Shown piece after piece: positions 35,603-44,930 of a DNA stretch of 64,000 nt; positions within the stretch are counted from its first letter, which is position 1, and the number at the start of each line of letters is the position of its first letter. The notes under the pieces are model-generated. The model made no database searches. It was not told the origin of the DNA and saw nothing but the letters and a program-made list of their open reading frames with translations. The stretch covers positions 496,001 through 560,000 of the forward strand of contig JAFEDR010000010.1 of the NCBI GenBank assembly GCA_018241525.1, written 5' to 3'. Both the position numbers and the translations under genes were made by a program. The stretch is from Pseudomonadota bacterium. Lineage in GTDB: Bacteria > Pseudomonadota > Gammaproteobacteria > Steroidobacterales > Steroidobacteraceae.

Positions 35603-36298
35603 CTACTCGACGCGGGTGGAGAACCGGTACCCGGCGCCGCGGACGGTCTGCACAAACCGGTCGCAGTCGAAGCCCTCGAGGGCCTTGCGCAGGCGGCGGA
35701 TGTGGACGTCCACGGTCCGTTCCTCGACGTACACGTTACCGCCCCAGACCCGGTCTAGCAATTGGCCGCGCGAGTAGACGCGCTCGGGGTGGGTCATGAA
35801 GAACGACAGGAGGCGGTACTCGGTCGGCCCGAGCGGCACGGTCGCCTCGCCCACCATGACGCGGTGGCCGGCGGAGTCCAGCGTGAGCCCGCCGGCGGAG
35901 ACCACCTCGTCGCGGGCGGCCGCGTGGCTGCGTCGCAGCACCGCGTTGATGCGCGCGAGCAGCTCTCGCGGCGAGAACGGCTTCGTGACGTAATCGTCGG
36001 CGCCCCCCTCGAGGCCGCTGACCTTGTCGTGCTCCTCGGCGCGCGCGGTCAGCATGATGACCGGCACCTCGCGCATGTCCTTGTCCTTCTTGAGGGCGCG
36101 GGTGAGCTCGAGGCCGCTCATGTCCGGCAGCATCCAGTCGACCAGGACGAGGTCCGGGCGGCGGTCGGCGATGCGCGCGCGCGCCTCGCGCGTGTCCTCG
36201 GCCTCGACGACGTCGAAGCCGGCCCGCCGCAGGCCGAACGCGACCATCTCGCGAATCGGGCGTTCGTCCTCGACGACCAGGATCTGGCGATTGCTCAT
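35603..36298 (-). CDS. phoB: PhoB phosphate response regulator
   Basis: A 231-aa OmpR-family regulator. The receiver domain has the acidic pair (VEDERPI), phospho-acceptor Asp in [13 protein letters not shown] and Lys in [16 protein letters not shown]. The DNA-binding winged helix covers about residues 135-230 ([21 protein letters not shown] ... [13 protein letters not shown]). It binds Pho boxes and activates phosphate-starvation genes. ATG 36298 begins [12 protein letters not shown]; the much longer open frame upstream is spurious. A minus-strand GTCAC direct repeat with 11-base spacing lies 48-63 bases upstream, consistent with autoregulation. Confidence 0.95.
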   Translation of the reverse strand: MSNRQILVVEDERPIREMVAFGLRRAGFDVVEAEDTREARARIADRRPDLVLVDWMLPDMSGLELTRALKKDKDMREVPVIMLTARAEEHDKVSGLEGGADDYVTKPFSPRELLARINAVLRRSHAAARDEVVSAGGLTLDSAGHRVMVGEATVPLGPTEYRLLSFFMTHPERVYSRGQLLDRVWGGNVYVEERTVDVHIRRLRKALEGFDCDRFVQTVRGAGYRFSTRVE

Positions 36299-36345
36299 GG
36301 GGTGGGTGCGGGCCAACCGGGGTCCTCCCATTAGAGCGACGCAAT

Positions 36346-36361
36346 GTGACGCATCCGTGAC
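36346..36361 (-). promoter_or_regulatory. Pho-box-like repeat upstream of phoB
   Basis: On the minus strand GTCAC occurs twice with 11-base spacing (plus-strand GTGAC at 36346 and 36357), 48-63 bases before the phoB start. This fits PhoB autoactivation. It covers only the core of the consensus. Confidence 0.5.
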
Positions 36362-36384
36362 GGTTTCCGGGGATGCCGCAGCCG

Positions 36385-36402
36385 TTGTCACAGGCCTGTC
36401 AT
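36385..36402 (+). promoter_or_regulatory. Second Pho-box-like repeat, opposite orientation
   Basis: TTGTCAC-AGGC-CTGTCAT matches the two 7-base halves and 4-base gap of a Pho box almost fully, but points away from phoB and overlaps the end of tsaB by four bases. It contains the palindrome ACAGGCCTGT (36390-36399). It may help PhoB oligomerise or be fortuitous. Confidence 0.4.
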
Positions 36403-37111
36403 TCTGCCTGACCCCGGCCGGAGCGGGTGGCCACGTCGTTGCGCAGGTAGACGGGCTCGGCCGACTCCGCCGGAACCGCCTCGCCGGCCAGCACGGCGAG
36501 CACCCCGAGCCCGGCGATCTCCCGGGCCCGCGGCAGCAGTTCCGGCCAGCAGGCGGCGAGCGCTCCGCCCGCCCCGGCGGCGAGCTCGGGGTACCGGCCG
36601 AAGCCGTGGCCCGCCGCCACCCGGCGCGGCGCCGACGGCAGTGCGCGCCAGACCACGCCCGGCGCGCCGAGCCCCTCCTCGGCGAGCGCGATGCCGCCGG
36701 CGGCGGTACGGCGGGCGCGCGCGTAGTACACCTCGCCCATGCGGGCATCGAGCGCCACCAGCGCCTCGGCGGCGGGTTCGGGCCCGAACTCGAGGTCGGC
36801 GCGGTCGAGCGCCTGCCGGGCGAGCGCGGCCAGGTCCGACACCGCGACGGTCGGGCGTTCGGCGCCGAAGGCCAGTCCCTGCGCGATGCTGACCGCGATC
36901 CGCACGCCGGTGAAGGCACCGGGGCCGCGGCCGAAGGCGATCGCGTCGAGCGCGCGCAGCGCGACGCGGCGCTCGGTCAGGAGTTCGTCGACCATCTCGA
37001 GCACGCGCTCGGCGTGCCCCCGGCCGATCACCGCCTCGCGCACCGCGAGCACGCCGTCGACGCTGAGCGCCGCGCTGCAGGCCTCGGTCGCGGTGTCGAG
37101 CGCGAGCAGCT

Positions 37112-37115
<4 letters not shown>
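36399..37115 (-). CDS. tsaB: TsaB, tRNA threonylcarbamoyladenosine synthesis protein
   Basis: A 238-aa ASKHA-fold protein that, with TsaD and TsaE, makes the universal t6A37 tRNA modification. The N-terminus [16 protein letters not shown] and the segment [22 protein letters not shown] are diagnostic. The length is normal. The start is GTG 37115, whose GTGA overlaps the dinG stop, so translation is coupled. The arrangement dinG/yoaA followed by tsaB is a common proteobacterial pair. Confidence 0.95.
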
Positions 37116-39067
<1,952 letters not shown>

Positions 39068-39082
39068 TCGTGGATCGTCCAG

Positions 39083-39118
39083 CGGCCGCCGTCCCGGCGC
39101 ACGCCGGGACGGCGGCCG
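39083..39118. repeat. 17-bp perfect inverted repeat in the dinG leader
   Basis: Arms 39083-39099 and 39102-39118 are exact reverse complements with only two bases between them, predicting a very stable RNA hairpin close to the dinG GTG start. The right arm (39102-39121, 20 bases with its flank) is repeated exactly at 40745-40764. Confidence 0.7.
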
Positions 39119-39135
39119 TGCGGGCGTTCGGGCCG

Positions 39136-39141
39136 ATTATA
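39136..39141 (-). promoter_or_regulatory. -10 element for dinG
   Basis: The minus strand reads TATAAT, a perfect -10 hexamer in GC-rich surroundings, 69 bases before the dinG start. No clear -35 was found. Confidence 0.45.
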
Positions 39142-39253
39142 GAGGCTTGGGCGCTCCAGTCGGGCTCCCGCCGGCCGATATACCGGGTGCGATCCCCGCG
39201 ACGCCGCCCTCGGGCGGCCGGCGGAATCGCACCGCTGTGGTCCTCGTGCCGGG

Positions 39254-39706
39254 ATGCCCATGCCGAACCCGCCTCGCCCCGCCCGCCCGCGCGCCCGCCT
39301 CGTCGCGGTGCTCGCGGCGTTGCTCGCGACCGGCGGCGCGGTCGCGGAATCGAGCCTGCAGAGCGGCGCCCACACGAAGTCGACGGGTGCGAGCGCGCAC
39401 CTCGACTTCAAGATCGTGATCCCGCCGATGCTCGCGCTGCGGCTCGAGCCCGAGCCGATCGCGGCCGGCGGCGCGCCGCGGGTGGCGGTCGAGAGCAATA
39501 CGCGTCATGCGCTGCTGACCGCCAGTACGACGGTGGGTACCAGCCTCTCGGGCACGCTGCTCGTGCGCGCGGGCCGGGGCGTGGTGCTGCGCGAGGAGGC
39601 AGGCTGCCGGCTCGCCGCACCGCGCCCGATCGCCGCCACCGCCGCGGGCCACGGACCGGCGATCGTCGACCAGCGCCCGGTCATCTGCACGGTCGCCCTG
39701 CCCTAG
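39254..39706 (+). CDS. Short pilin-like secreted protein
   Basis: A 150-aa protein with an Arg/Pro-rich N-terminus, a signal helix (about 17-34) and a mature start ESSLQSGAHTKSTGASAHLDFKIVIPPMLALRLEP. This closely parallels the mature start of the next protein (ESNVQTGAATSAPGATAHVDF). It is therefore a shorter paralogue of the pilin-like subunit, with a different C-terminal half containing one Cys pair (GCRLAAP and VICTVAL). It stands 336 bases before the fimbria-like operon and may be separately transcribed. The family is not known to me; the relation to the next gene is visible directly. Confidence 0.65.
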   Translation: MPMPNPPRPARPRARLVAVLAALLATGGAVAESSLQSGAHTKSTGASAHLDFKIVIPPMLALRLEPEPIAAGGAPRVAVESNTRHALLTASTTVGTSLSGTLLVRAGRGVVLREEAGCRLAAPRPIAATAAGHGPAIVDQRPVICTVALP

Positions 39707-40042
39707 GCGCCGTGATTCCCGGGCGGGCCTAGCGGTCGCGCGCGCCCTCGCGCCGGCCGTCCCGCAGCCGTTCCGTCGCCGTGCATGGTTCACAGTCGGC
39801 CGCACGCGCCCGCGCGGCGGCCTGCGAACTGGCGCACAGATCCTGCACCGGTATCGGCCACGCGCCCGCGAACTTGAGCCGCGCAGTGCCGATTTGCGAC
39901 TTAATTCAAGGTCGCCGTAATCCACTCCATTAATCATCGCGTCGCGTCCGGAGCCGCATGAGGCGGAACCGGGCGTGGGTCCGGGCGGGAGACCGCCCGT
40001 GTCGTGCCCCAGCATCCCTCCATCAGCACAGGAAGCAGATTC
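39707..40042 (+). other. Upstream region of the fimbria-like operon
   Basis: No gene is seen. The last third is unusually AT-rich (about 39894-39935: TTGCGAC TTAATTC ... CATTAATCAT) and probably contains the operon promoter. TTGCGA (39894-39899) followed after 17 bases by GTAATC is a poor but possible -35/-10 pair. GGAAG at 40031 serves the next ATG. Confidence 0.4.
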
Positions 40043-40681
40043 ATGAAGACCTCCGTAGCCCTGAAGACCCTGCTGGGCGCAGCGACCCTGGCGCTGCCCC
40101 TCGCGGCATTCGCCGAGTCGAACGTGCAGACCGGCGCCGCGACGAGCGCGCCGGGCGCGACCGCGCACGTGGACTTCTCGATCGTGATCCCGAAGATCCT
40201 CTACCTGCGCGTCGGCACCGGCTCGAGCTACTCGACCGGCGCGCTGACCTCCAACGGCGCCATCGACCTGATCACCTTCTCGCCGACCGCGGCGCAGGTC
40301 GGCAGCGGCAGCGCGATCGCCGGCACGGGCGGCGACCTCACCGGCGGCGTCGAGACCGCCGCGGTCGTCAGCAACAGCGGCAACGTGACGCTGAACGCGA
40401 CCGCGACCGGCGCACTCAGCAACGGCAACGGCGATTCGATCCCGTTCACGCAGATCACGACGACGGCCTCGACGCTGACCTCGGCGACGGCGCTGGCGGC
40501 GCCGACGCTCGCGAACGGCGCGAGCAACAACATCGTGCTGACGGCGCCGGCCTCGAAGGTGATCGTGCAGGACGCGAAGTGGACCTTCGCGTACGCGAAC
40601 GCCGCGATGGTGCCGACCGGTACCTACGGTGGCATCAACACCAACAACGGGCGCGTGACCTACACCGCGACGATGCCCTAA
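40043..40681 (+). CDS. Major pilin-like subunit
   Basis: A 212-aa protein. It has signal peptide MKTSVALKTLLGAATLALPL ending near AFA, then a mature domain rich in Thr/Ser/Ala/Asn without any cysteine. It has a beta-strand pattern and ends in a strand (GRVTYTATMP) that could take part in donor-strand pairing. GGAAG is 7 bases before ATG 40043. It is the first gene of a five-gene run with a PapD-like chaperone and a usher-like barrel. The lack of Cys and the high Thr/Asn content fit non-classical pilins. Major-subunit status is inferred from its first position and good ribosome binding site. Confidence 0.65.
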   Translation: MKTSVALKTLLGAATLALPLAAFAESNVQTGAATSAPGATAHVDFSIVIPKILYLRVGTGSSYSTGALTSNGAIDLITFSPTAAQVGSGSAIAGTGGDLTGGVETAAVVSNSGNVTLNATATGALSNGNGDSIPFTQITTTASTLTSATALAAPTLANGASNNIVLTAPASKVIVQDAKWTFAYANAAMVPTGTYGGINTNNGRVTYTATMP

Positions 40682-40690
40682 GGCCGACGG

Positions 40691-41401
40691 TTGACCGCCA
40701 TGCACCCCGCCAACTCCCCGCTCGCGTCCCGCCGGGCGCGCCCGCGCCGGGACGGCGGCCGTGCCGGGCGCTCCTCCGGCTGGTACGGGATGCTGCTCGG
40801 CGCCGCGGCACTCGCCGCGGCGCCGGCTGCCTCCGCGTACACCGTGACGCTGACCCCGGCCGCGCCGCTGACGGTCTTCCTGCAGGTCGGCGTCGGCACG
40901 TTCACGAAGAACTACATCAGCAACGGCAATCCCGGCAACAACAACACCGTCAACCAGGTCTCGACGACGGTGCCCTCGACCGCGGTCGGCAACGGCGCGG
41001 CCCAGGCGATGACGACCGACAGCACGCAGGCGCAGAGCTTCTACGACAGCTTCACGTTCTGCACCGTGCCGAGCCAGCTCTACATCGGCGGCTTCTACCG
41101 CACCGCCGGCGGCTCGACCGCCGCGGCGCGCGTGACCGCGACGGTGCCGGCCGCGCTCGTGAACGCGAGCGGCGCGACGATCCCGTTCTCGAAGATCCAG
41201 TGGACCTCGAGCGGCATCGGCGACAGCGGCACCGAGCCCTTCCCGGCCGGCACCTTCGTCGCCGGCGGCGTGCAGACCGTCGGCACGATGGCCAGCAACT
41301 CCTGGAACGAGAGCTGCTGGAACTTCTCCTACGTCAACGACATCGTCCCCGCCTCCGGCACCTTCACCGGGCGCGTCACCTACACGCTGAGCGCGCCATG
41401 A
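40691..41401 (+). CDS. Second pilin-like or tip subunit
   Basis: A 236-aa protein (if the first ATG is used) with an Arg-rich N-terminus, a hydrophobic signal segment (about 33-50) and a mature beta-rich domain with two Cys (FTFCTVPSQ and ESCWNFSY) and the same kind of terminal strand (GRVTYTLSAP) as the preceding pilin. It lies 9 bases after that gene and overlaps the next by ATGA. The start is uncertain: ATG 40691, 40700 and 40790 are in frame, and the first 30 codons overlap a 20-base repeat of the dinG-leader sequence, so they may not be translated. The larger size and Cys pair suggest a minor or tip subunit. Confidence 0.6.
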   Translation: MTAMHPANSPLASRRARPRRDGGRAGRSSGWYGMLLGAAALAAAPAASAYTVTLTPAAPLTVFLQVGVGTFTKNYISNGNPGNNNTVNQVSTTVPSTAVGNGAAQAMTTDSTQAQSFYDSFTFCTVPSQLYIGGFYRTAGGSTAAARVTATVPAALVNASGATIPFSKIQWTSSGIGDSGTEPFPAGTFVAGGVQTVGTMASNSWNESCWNFSYVNDIVPASGTFTGRVTYTLSAP

Positions 41402-41880
41402 GCCGATCCCCGACCCCGTTCCGAGCGCGTTTTTTTTTGGTCCCGGCACTCGCCATAATCTGGCTGTCCGCGGCCGGCGCCGCGACCAAGATCATCGATG
41501 ACGCCGGCACGACCAGCCTCGAGCCGAACGTCAACCTGCGCTGGAAATCCGCGGCGCCGGCACACGGCGCCGAGGGCATGGCGCTCACCGGGCGCACGAC
41601 GCTGCGGGTGCACCTCAACGTGCAGCCGTGGCTGCACCGCCGCGGCCGCATCTTCCTGTCGCTGCCGGCGCAGCCGCCCGGCCCGCTGACCGCGACCTGG
41701 ACGACGCAGGGCCGGCTCGCCGCCGGCCAGGTGCAGTCCGGCAGCCGCACGCTGCTCTACGCCGGGCCGATCACGAGCGGCGTGATCGAGGACATCGTGA
41801 CCTTCCAGTTCAGCGTCGACGGCCGCCTCGTGCGCCGGCCGTTCGCCGTGAACCTGCGCTTCGAGATGGACGAGGAATGA
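41398..41880 (+). CDS. Small secreted protein of the fimbria-like operon, T9 tract in signal peptide
   Basis: A 160-aa protein starting MSRSPTPFRARFFLVPALAI, followed by a beta-rich mature domain of about 130 residues (LRVHLNVQPWLHRRGRIFLSL, VTFQFSVDGRLVRRPFAVNL). No family is recognised. It overlaps the preceding gene by ATGA and the chaperone gene by ATGA, so it belongs to the same translationally coupled series. Codons 11-14 (CGT TTT TTT TTG) contain nine consecutive T in otherwise GC-rich sequence, so slippage would frame-shift the product. It could be an accessory pilus or chaperone-like protein. Confidence 0.65.
   Translation: MSRSPTPFRARFFLVPALAIIWLSAAGAATKIIDDAGTTSLEPNVNLRWKSAAPAHGAEGMALTGRTTLRVHLNVQPWLHRRGRIFLSLPAQPPGPLTATWTTQGRLAAGQVQSGSRTLLYAGPITSGVIEDIVTFQFSVDGRLVRRPFAVNLRFEMDEE
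41430..41438 (+). repeat. T9 homopolymer inside a coding region
   Basis: Nine T residues in the signal-peptide codons of the gene at 41398. Such tracts are prone to slipped-strand mispairing or transcriptional slippage. Confidence 0.7.
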
Positions 41881-42677
41881 CCATGCGACGGATTCTGTTT
41901 GCCGGCTGCCTCTGCCTCGCGGTGCTCGCCGCGCCCGCCCAGGTCCGCGCGCAGGGCTTCGCCGCGCTGGTGTCGCCGCCGCGCTTCGAGCTCGCGAGCG
42001 CGCCGGGCAAGTCGCTGCGCGGCGCCTTCGAGATCAGCAACCGCTCGACCGCGGCGGCCCGGTATCACGTGCGCACCGCCGACTGGAGCCTCGGGCAGGA
42101 CTTCAGCGTCAGCTTCCAGGAGGACCTGCAGCCGGGCAGCTGCCGGCCGTGGGTCGCGATCGAGCGCCCGGAGGTCGTCGTGCCGGGCGCCGGCAGCGTC
42201 CGCTACCGCTTCCAGGTCGAGGTGCCCGCCGATGCGCCGGCCGGCGAGTGCCGCTTCGCGATCATGATCGAGGGCGCGGAGCCCTCGCTGGCGCGCGGCC
42301 CCGGCCTCGACGTGCCGGTCACCGGCCGCATCGGCGTGATCGTCTACGTGACGATCGGCGCGGCCGGTCCCGAGCTCGAGGTCTTCGGCCCCGAGATCGC
42401 GACGCTGAACGGCCAGCCGGTACCGACGCTGAAGGTCCACAACGCCGGCAACGCGCACGGCCGGATGGGCGGCTTCCTGACGGGCAAGGACGCCAAGGGC
42501 GTCAGCTACGACTTCACGCCCTCCGACTTCCCGATCCTGCCGGGCGAGGTCCGCGAGGTGTTCCTGTCGCCCTCCTCGACGCTCGAGGACCACCCGACGC
42601 TGACCTTCCCGGTCACGGTCAAGGGCACGCTCGAGTGGGGCCAGCGCAAGACCGAGCTCAACCAGACGTTTGAGTAG
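41877..42677 (+). CDS. PapD-like periplasmic pilus chaperone
   Basis: A 266-aa protein. It has signal peptide MTMRRILFAGCLCLAVLAAPAQ (residues about 1-24) and two immunoglobulin-like domains. The first starts AALVSPPRFELASAPGKSLRGA, with the alternating pattern and Pro of fimbrial chaperones, and has the usual RYRFQVEVPADAPAGEC strand; the second runs from about 165. There is one Cys pair (GSCRPW and GECRFA). It would hold pilin subunits by donor-strand complementation. It overlaps the previous gene by ATGA and shares one base with the usher-like gene. It resembles the broader, non-classical chaperone families more than PapD itself. Confidence 0.75.
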   Translation: MTMRRILFAGCLCLAVLAAPAQVRAQGFAALVSPPRFELASAPGKSLRGAFEISNRSTAAARYHVRTADWSLGQDFSVSFQEDLQPGSCRPWVAIERPEVVVPGAGSVRYRFQVEVPADAPAGECRFAIMIEGAEPSLARGPGLDVPVTGRIGVIVYVTIGAAGPELEVFGPEIATLNGQPVPTLKVHNAGNAHGRMGGFLTGKDAKGVSYDFTPSDFPILPGEVREVFLSPSSTLEDHPTLTFPVTVKGTLEWGQRKTELNQTFE

Positions 42678-44689
42678 TGACCGTGTCCATCCCGCCCGCT
42701 CGCCGGCTCGCGCCGGGCCTCTGCGGGCTGGGGGGCCTTGCACTCGCCGCGCTCGCCGCGGCCCAGTCGCCGCTCCCGGCCGAACCGCCCGCCTACCAGG
42801 ACCGCTACATCGCCGGCGGCACGCTCGCGCCCGAGGTGCTGAGCGACGAGCTCGCGCCGGACGATGCCGCGGCAGGGCTCGCGCGCTCGCTGCAGGTGGA
42901 TGGCGTGCTCGCGCGGCTGCGCTCGAGCGAGGGCGACGCCGACCACTCGATCACCGAGCGAGGGCTGGTGGCGAAGGCGCAGTGGGAGACCGCCGCCTAC
43001 GGTGCCTGGTCGCTCGAGGGCGCCGTGCACGGCGGCGGCGACGAGCCGGGCGCGCCGTCGCACGGCCGCGGTCTCGTGAGCCTGCGCGAGCGCGGCCTGG
43101 CCTTCGACGGCGGCTGGGTCGCGGACAATGCGCTCGGCGACATCAATGCCGCCGAGATCGCGCTCGCGCGGCTGCAGCCGCGCTTCTACCTGCCGACGAC
43201 GCCGATGGAGGGACTCACCACCGAGTGGCGCGGCCCGCACGGCCTGCAGATCACGGCCGGTGGCGGCGAGCCGGGCCTGTACGCGGGCCTCGCGGTACCG
43301 GGCTTCGCGACGCTCGGCGGCTCGACCGCCGCCGCCGGCGTGCAGTGGTCGCCCGCCGCCCACTGGACCGTGGGCGGGCAGCTGATCGAGGCGCACGACG
43401 TCGCCCTCGCCGCCGGGCCGCTGGTCGACCTCGGCCAGAGGCTCTCGGCGACCACCGGGCTTGCGAGCGCGCTCTACGAGACCAAGGGCGCTCGCCTGCA
43501 GCTCAACGTGCTCGACGGCAGCGTCTCGGGCCTCGGCAACGGCATCGGCGGCTGGGTTGACGGCAGCGTCGTCCGCGGCCGGATCCAGCAGAGCGCGGGC
43601 CTCTTTCGCATCGACCCGGACCTCACCTGGGGCAACCAGCTGATCTCGAACGACGCGCAGGGCGGCTACTACCGCTTCGGCTACCAGAGCCGCCAGTGGC
43701 TCGCCGACGTCGGCATCGACGCCGTGCGCTCGGTCTCGGGCCTCGGCGCCAATACCACCTTCCTGACGAGCGACGCGCGCTACCAGCTGTCACGTGACTG
43801 GGGTGTCGGTGGCGTGGCGAACCTGAGCCACACGGGCGGCGGCGCCAGCTGGTCCGCCGAGGGCTACGTCGACCACGCCAACCGCTTCGGTACCGGCCGG
43901 GTGCAGGCCGACACCGCGCACACGCCGACCGGCAGCGAGGTCTCGCTCGCGCTCGATCAGGCCTGGTCGACGCTACAGGGCTTTCGCCTCAACACGACGC
44001 TCTCGCTGGAACGCATCCAGGGCGCGCTGATCGACGACGCGCCGCAGTCGAGCACCGTGCTCGGCCTCGCCGTCAATGGCGGCGGCCAGCTCACGAACGG
44101 GCTCTCGCTCGAGGCCAACGTCCGCTGGTCGAGCGCGGTCGAGGGTCGCGCGGCGCCCGGTGTCGCGGCGACGGTGACGCTGAACTGGCAGCTGTCCTCG
44201 TCGTGGCAGCTGCTCGCGACCTACTACGACAGCACGGTCGGCTCGTGGACGCCGATCACGGTGAGTTCGCCGCTGACGCCGCCGTCGGAGATGCCGGTGC
44301 CCGCGGTGCGCGAGCGCGGCGGCTTCCTGACGGTGCGCTACCAGCGCGCCGCCGGCGCGCACTTCGCGCCGCTCGGCGGCGCGCCCGGCGGTGGCGCGGG
44401 CGCGCTGGCCGGGGCCGTGTTCCTCGACGCCAACGATGACGGCCGGCTCGACAACGGCGAGGCCGGCGCACCGAACGTCACCGTGGTGCTCGACGGCCGA
44501 TTCTCGGTGCAGACCGACGCGTACGGTCGGTTCGAGTTCCCGGTCGTGGCGGCCGGGAGGCATGTGCTGACCGTCGTCAGTGACAACCTGCCGCTGCCCT
44601 GGTTCCTCGCCAACGACGGGCGCACCGAGGTCGAGGTCGGCACCCGCAGCCGCACCCAGGTGACCATCGCGGCGCACCGCATCCGCTAG
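42677..44689 (+). CDS. Usher-like outer-membrane barrel with C-terminal SdrD-B-like domain
   Basis: A 670-aa protein. A signal peptide is followed by about 550 residues of alternating strands typical of a large outer-membrane barrel (GGWVADNALGDINAAEIALA, FYLPTTPMEGLTTEW, ...) and a C-terminal domain of about 80 residues beginning GAVFLDANDDGRLDNGEAG. That domain is the calcium-binding-loop type of an SdrD-B/carboxypeptidase-regulatory fold. Its place directly after the chaperone suggests the usher that exports the pilins, but it is clearly shorter than classical ushers (800 aa or more) and no plug domain is obvious. It starts at GTG 42677 inside the chaperone's stop. Assignment as usher is inference. 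Confidence 0.65.
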   Translation: MTVSIPPARRLAPGLCGLGGLALAALAAAQSPLPAEPPAYQDRYIAGGTLAPEVLSDELAPDDAAAGLARSLQVDGVLARLRSSEGDADHSITERGLVAKAQWETAAYGAWSLEGAVHGGGDEPGAPSHGRGLVSLRERGLAFDGGWVADNALGDINAAEIALARLQPRFYLPTTPMEGLTTEWRGPHGLQITAGGGEPGLYAGLAVPGFATLGGSTAAAGVQWSPAAHWTVGGQLIEAHDVALAAGPLVDLGQRLSATTGLASALYETKGARLQLNVLDGSVSGLGNGIGGWVDGSVVRGRIQQSAGLFRIDPDLTWGNQLISNDAQGGYYRFGYQSRQWLADVGIDAVRSVSGLGANTTFLTSDARYQLSRDWGVGGVANLSHTGGGASWSAEGYVDHANRFGTGRVQADTAHTPTGSEVSLALDQAWSTLQGFRLNTTLSLERIQGALIDDAPQSSTVLGLAVNGGGQLTNGLSLEANVRWSSAVEGRAAPGVAATVTLNWQLSSSWQLLATYYDSTVGSWTPITVSSPLTPPSEMPVPAVRERGGFLTVRYQRAAGAHFAPLGGAPGGGAGALAGAVFLDANDDGRLDNGEAGAPNVTVVLDGRFSVQTDAYGRFEFPVVAAGRHVLTVVSDNLPLPWFLANDGRTEVEVGTRSRTQVTIAAHRIR

Positions 44690-44711
44690 CGCCCAGTCTG
44701 ACAATTCACAC

Positions 44712-44750
44712 GAGTATGTTTATCTAATACTCTGTTTATAAATAATATTT
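44712..44750 (+). terminator. AT-rich hairpin ending the fimbria-like operon
   Basis: GAGTAT (44712-44717) and ATACTC (44727-44732) pair around nine bases and are followed by TGTTTATAAATAATATTT. It lies 23 bases after the usher-like stop. The block is strikingly AT-rich for this genome. Confidence 0.5.
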
Positions 44751-44888
44751 ACCGGGTCGCCTGAGCGCCGATCCCGGCCGCCGGATCGCCGCGATCGCGC
44801 GGCGCGGCGCGCGCCACCGCGCTCGCGGGTCACAGCGCCGGCATCGCCATCGTGGGGTACCGCACCGCCGCATCCGCGGGGGCGCTCG

Positions 44889-44894
44889 TATAAT
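44889..44894 (+). promoter_or_regulatory. -10 element for pckG
   Basis: A perfect TATAAT 36 bases upstream of the pckG ATG. The -35 region at normal distance is GC-rich and not recognisable. Confidence 0.5.
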
Positions 44895-44930
44895 CCGGGG
44901 CCCGGGGATCCCCCTAGACCACCGAGCGCC

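Noticed and set aside
39137..41449. Long minus-strand open frame (770 codons) opposite the fimbria-like genes
   Set aside because: Arg/Gly/Ala-rich composition, no domain or signal, and it lies opposite three plus-strand genes with clear signal peptides and ribosome-binding context. GC-rich DNA yields such shadows.
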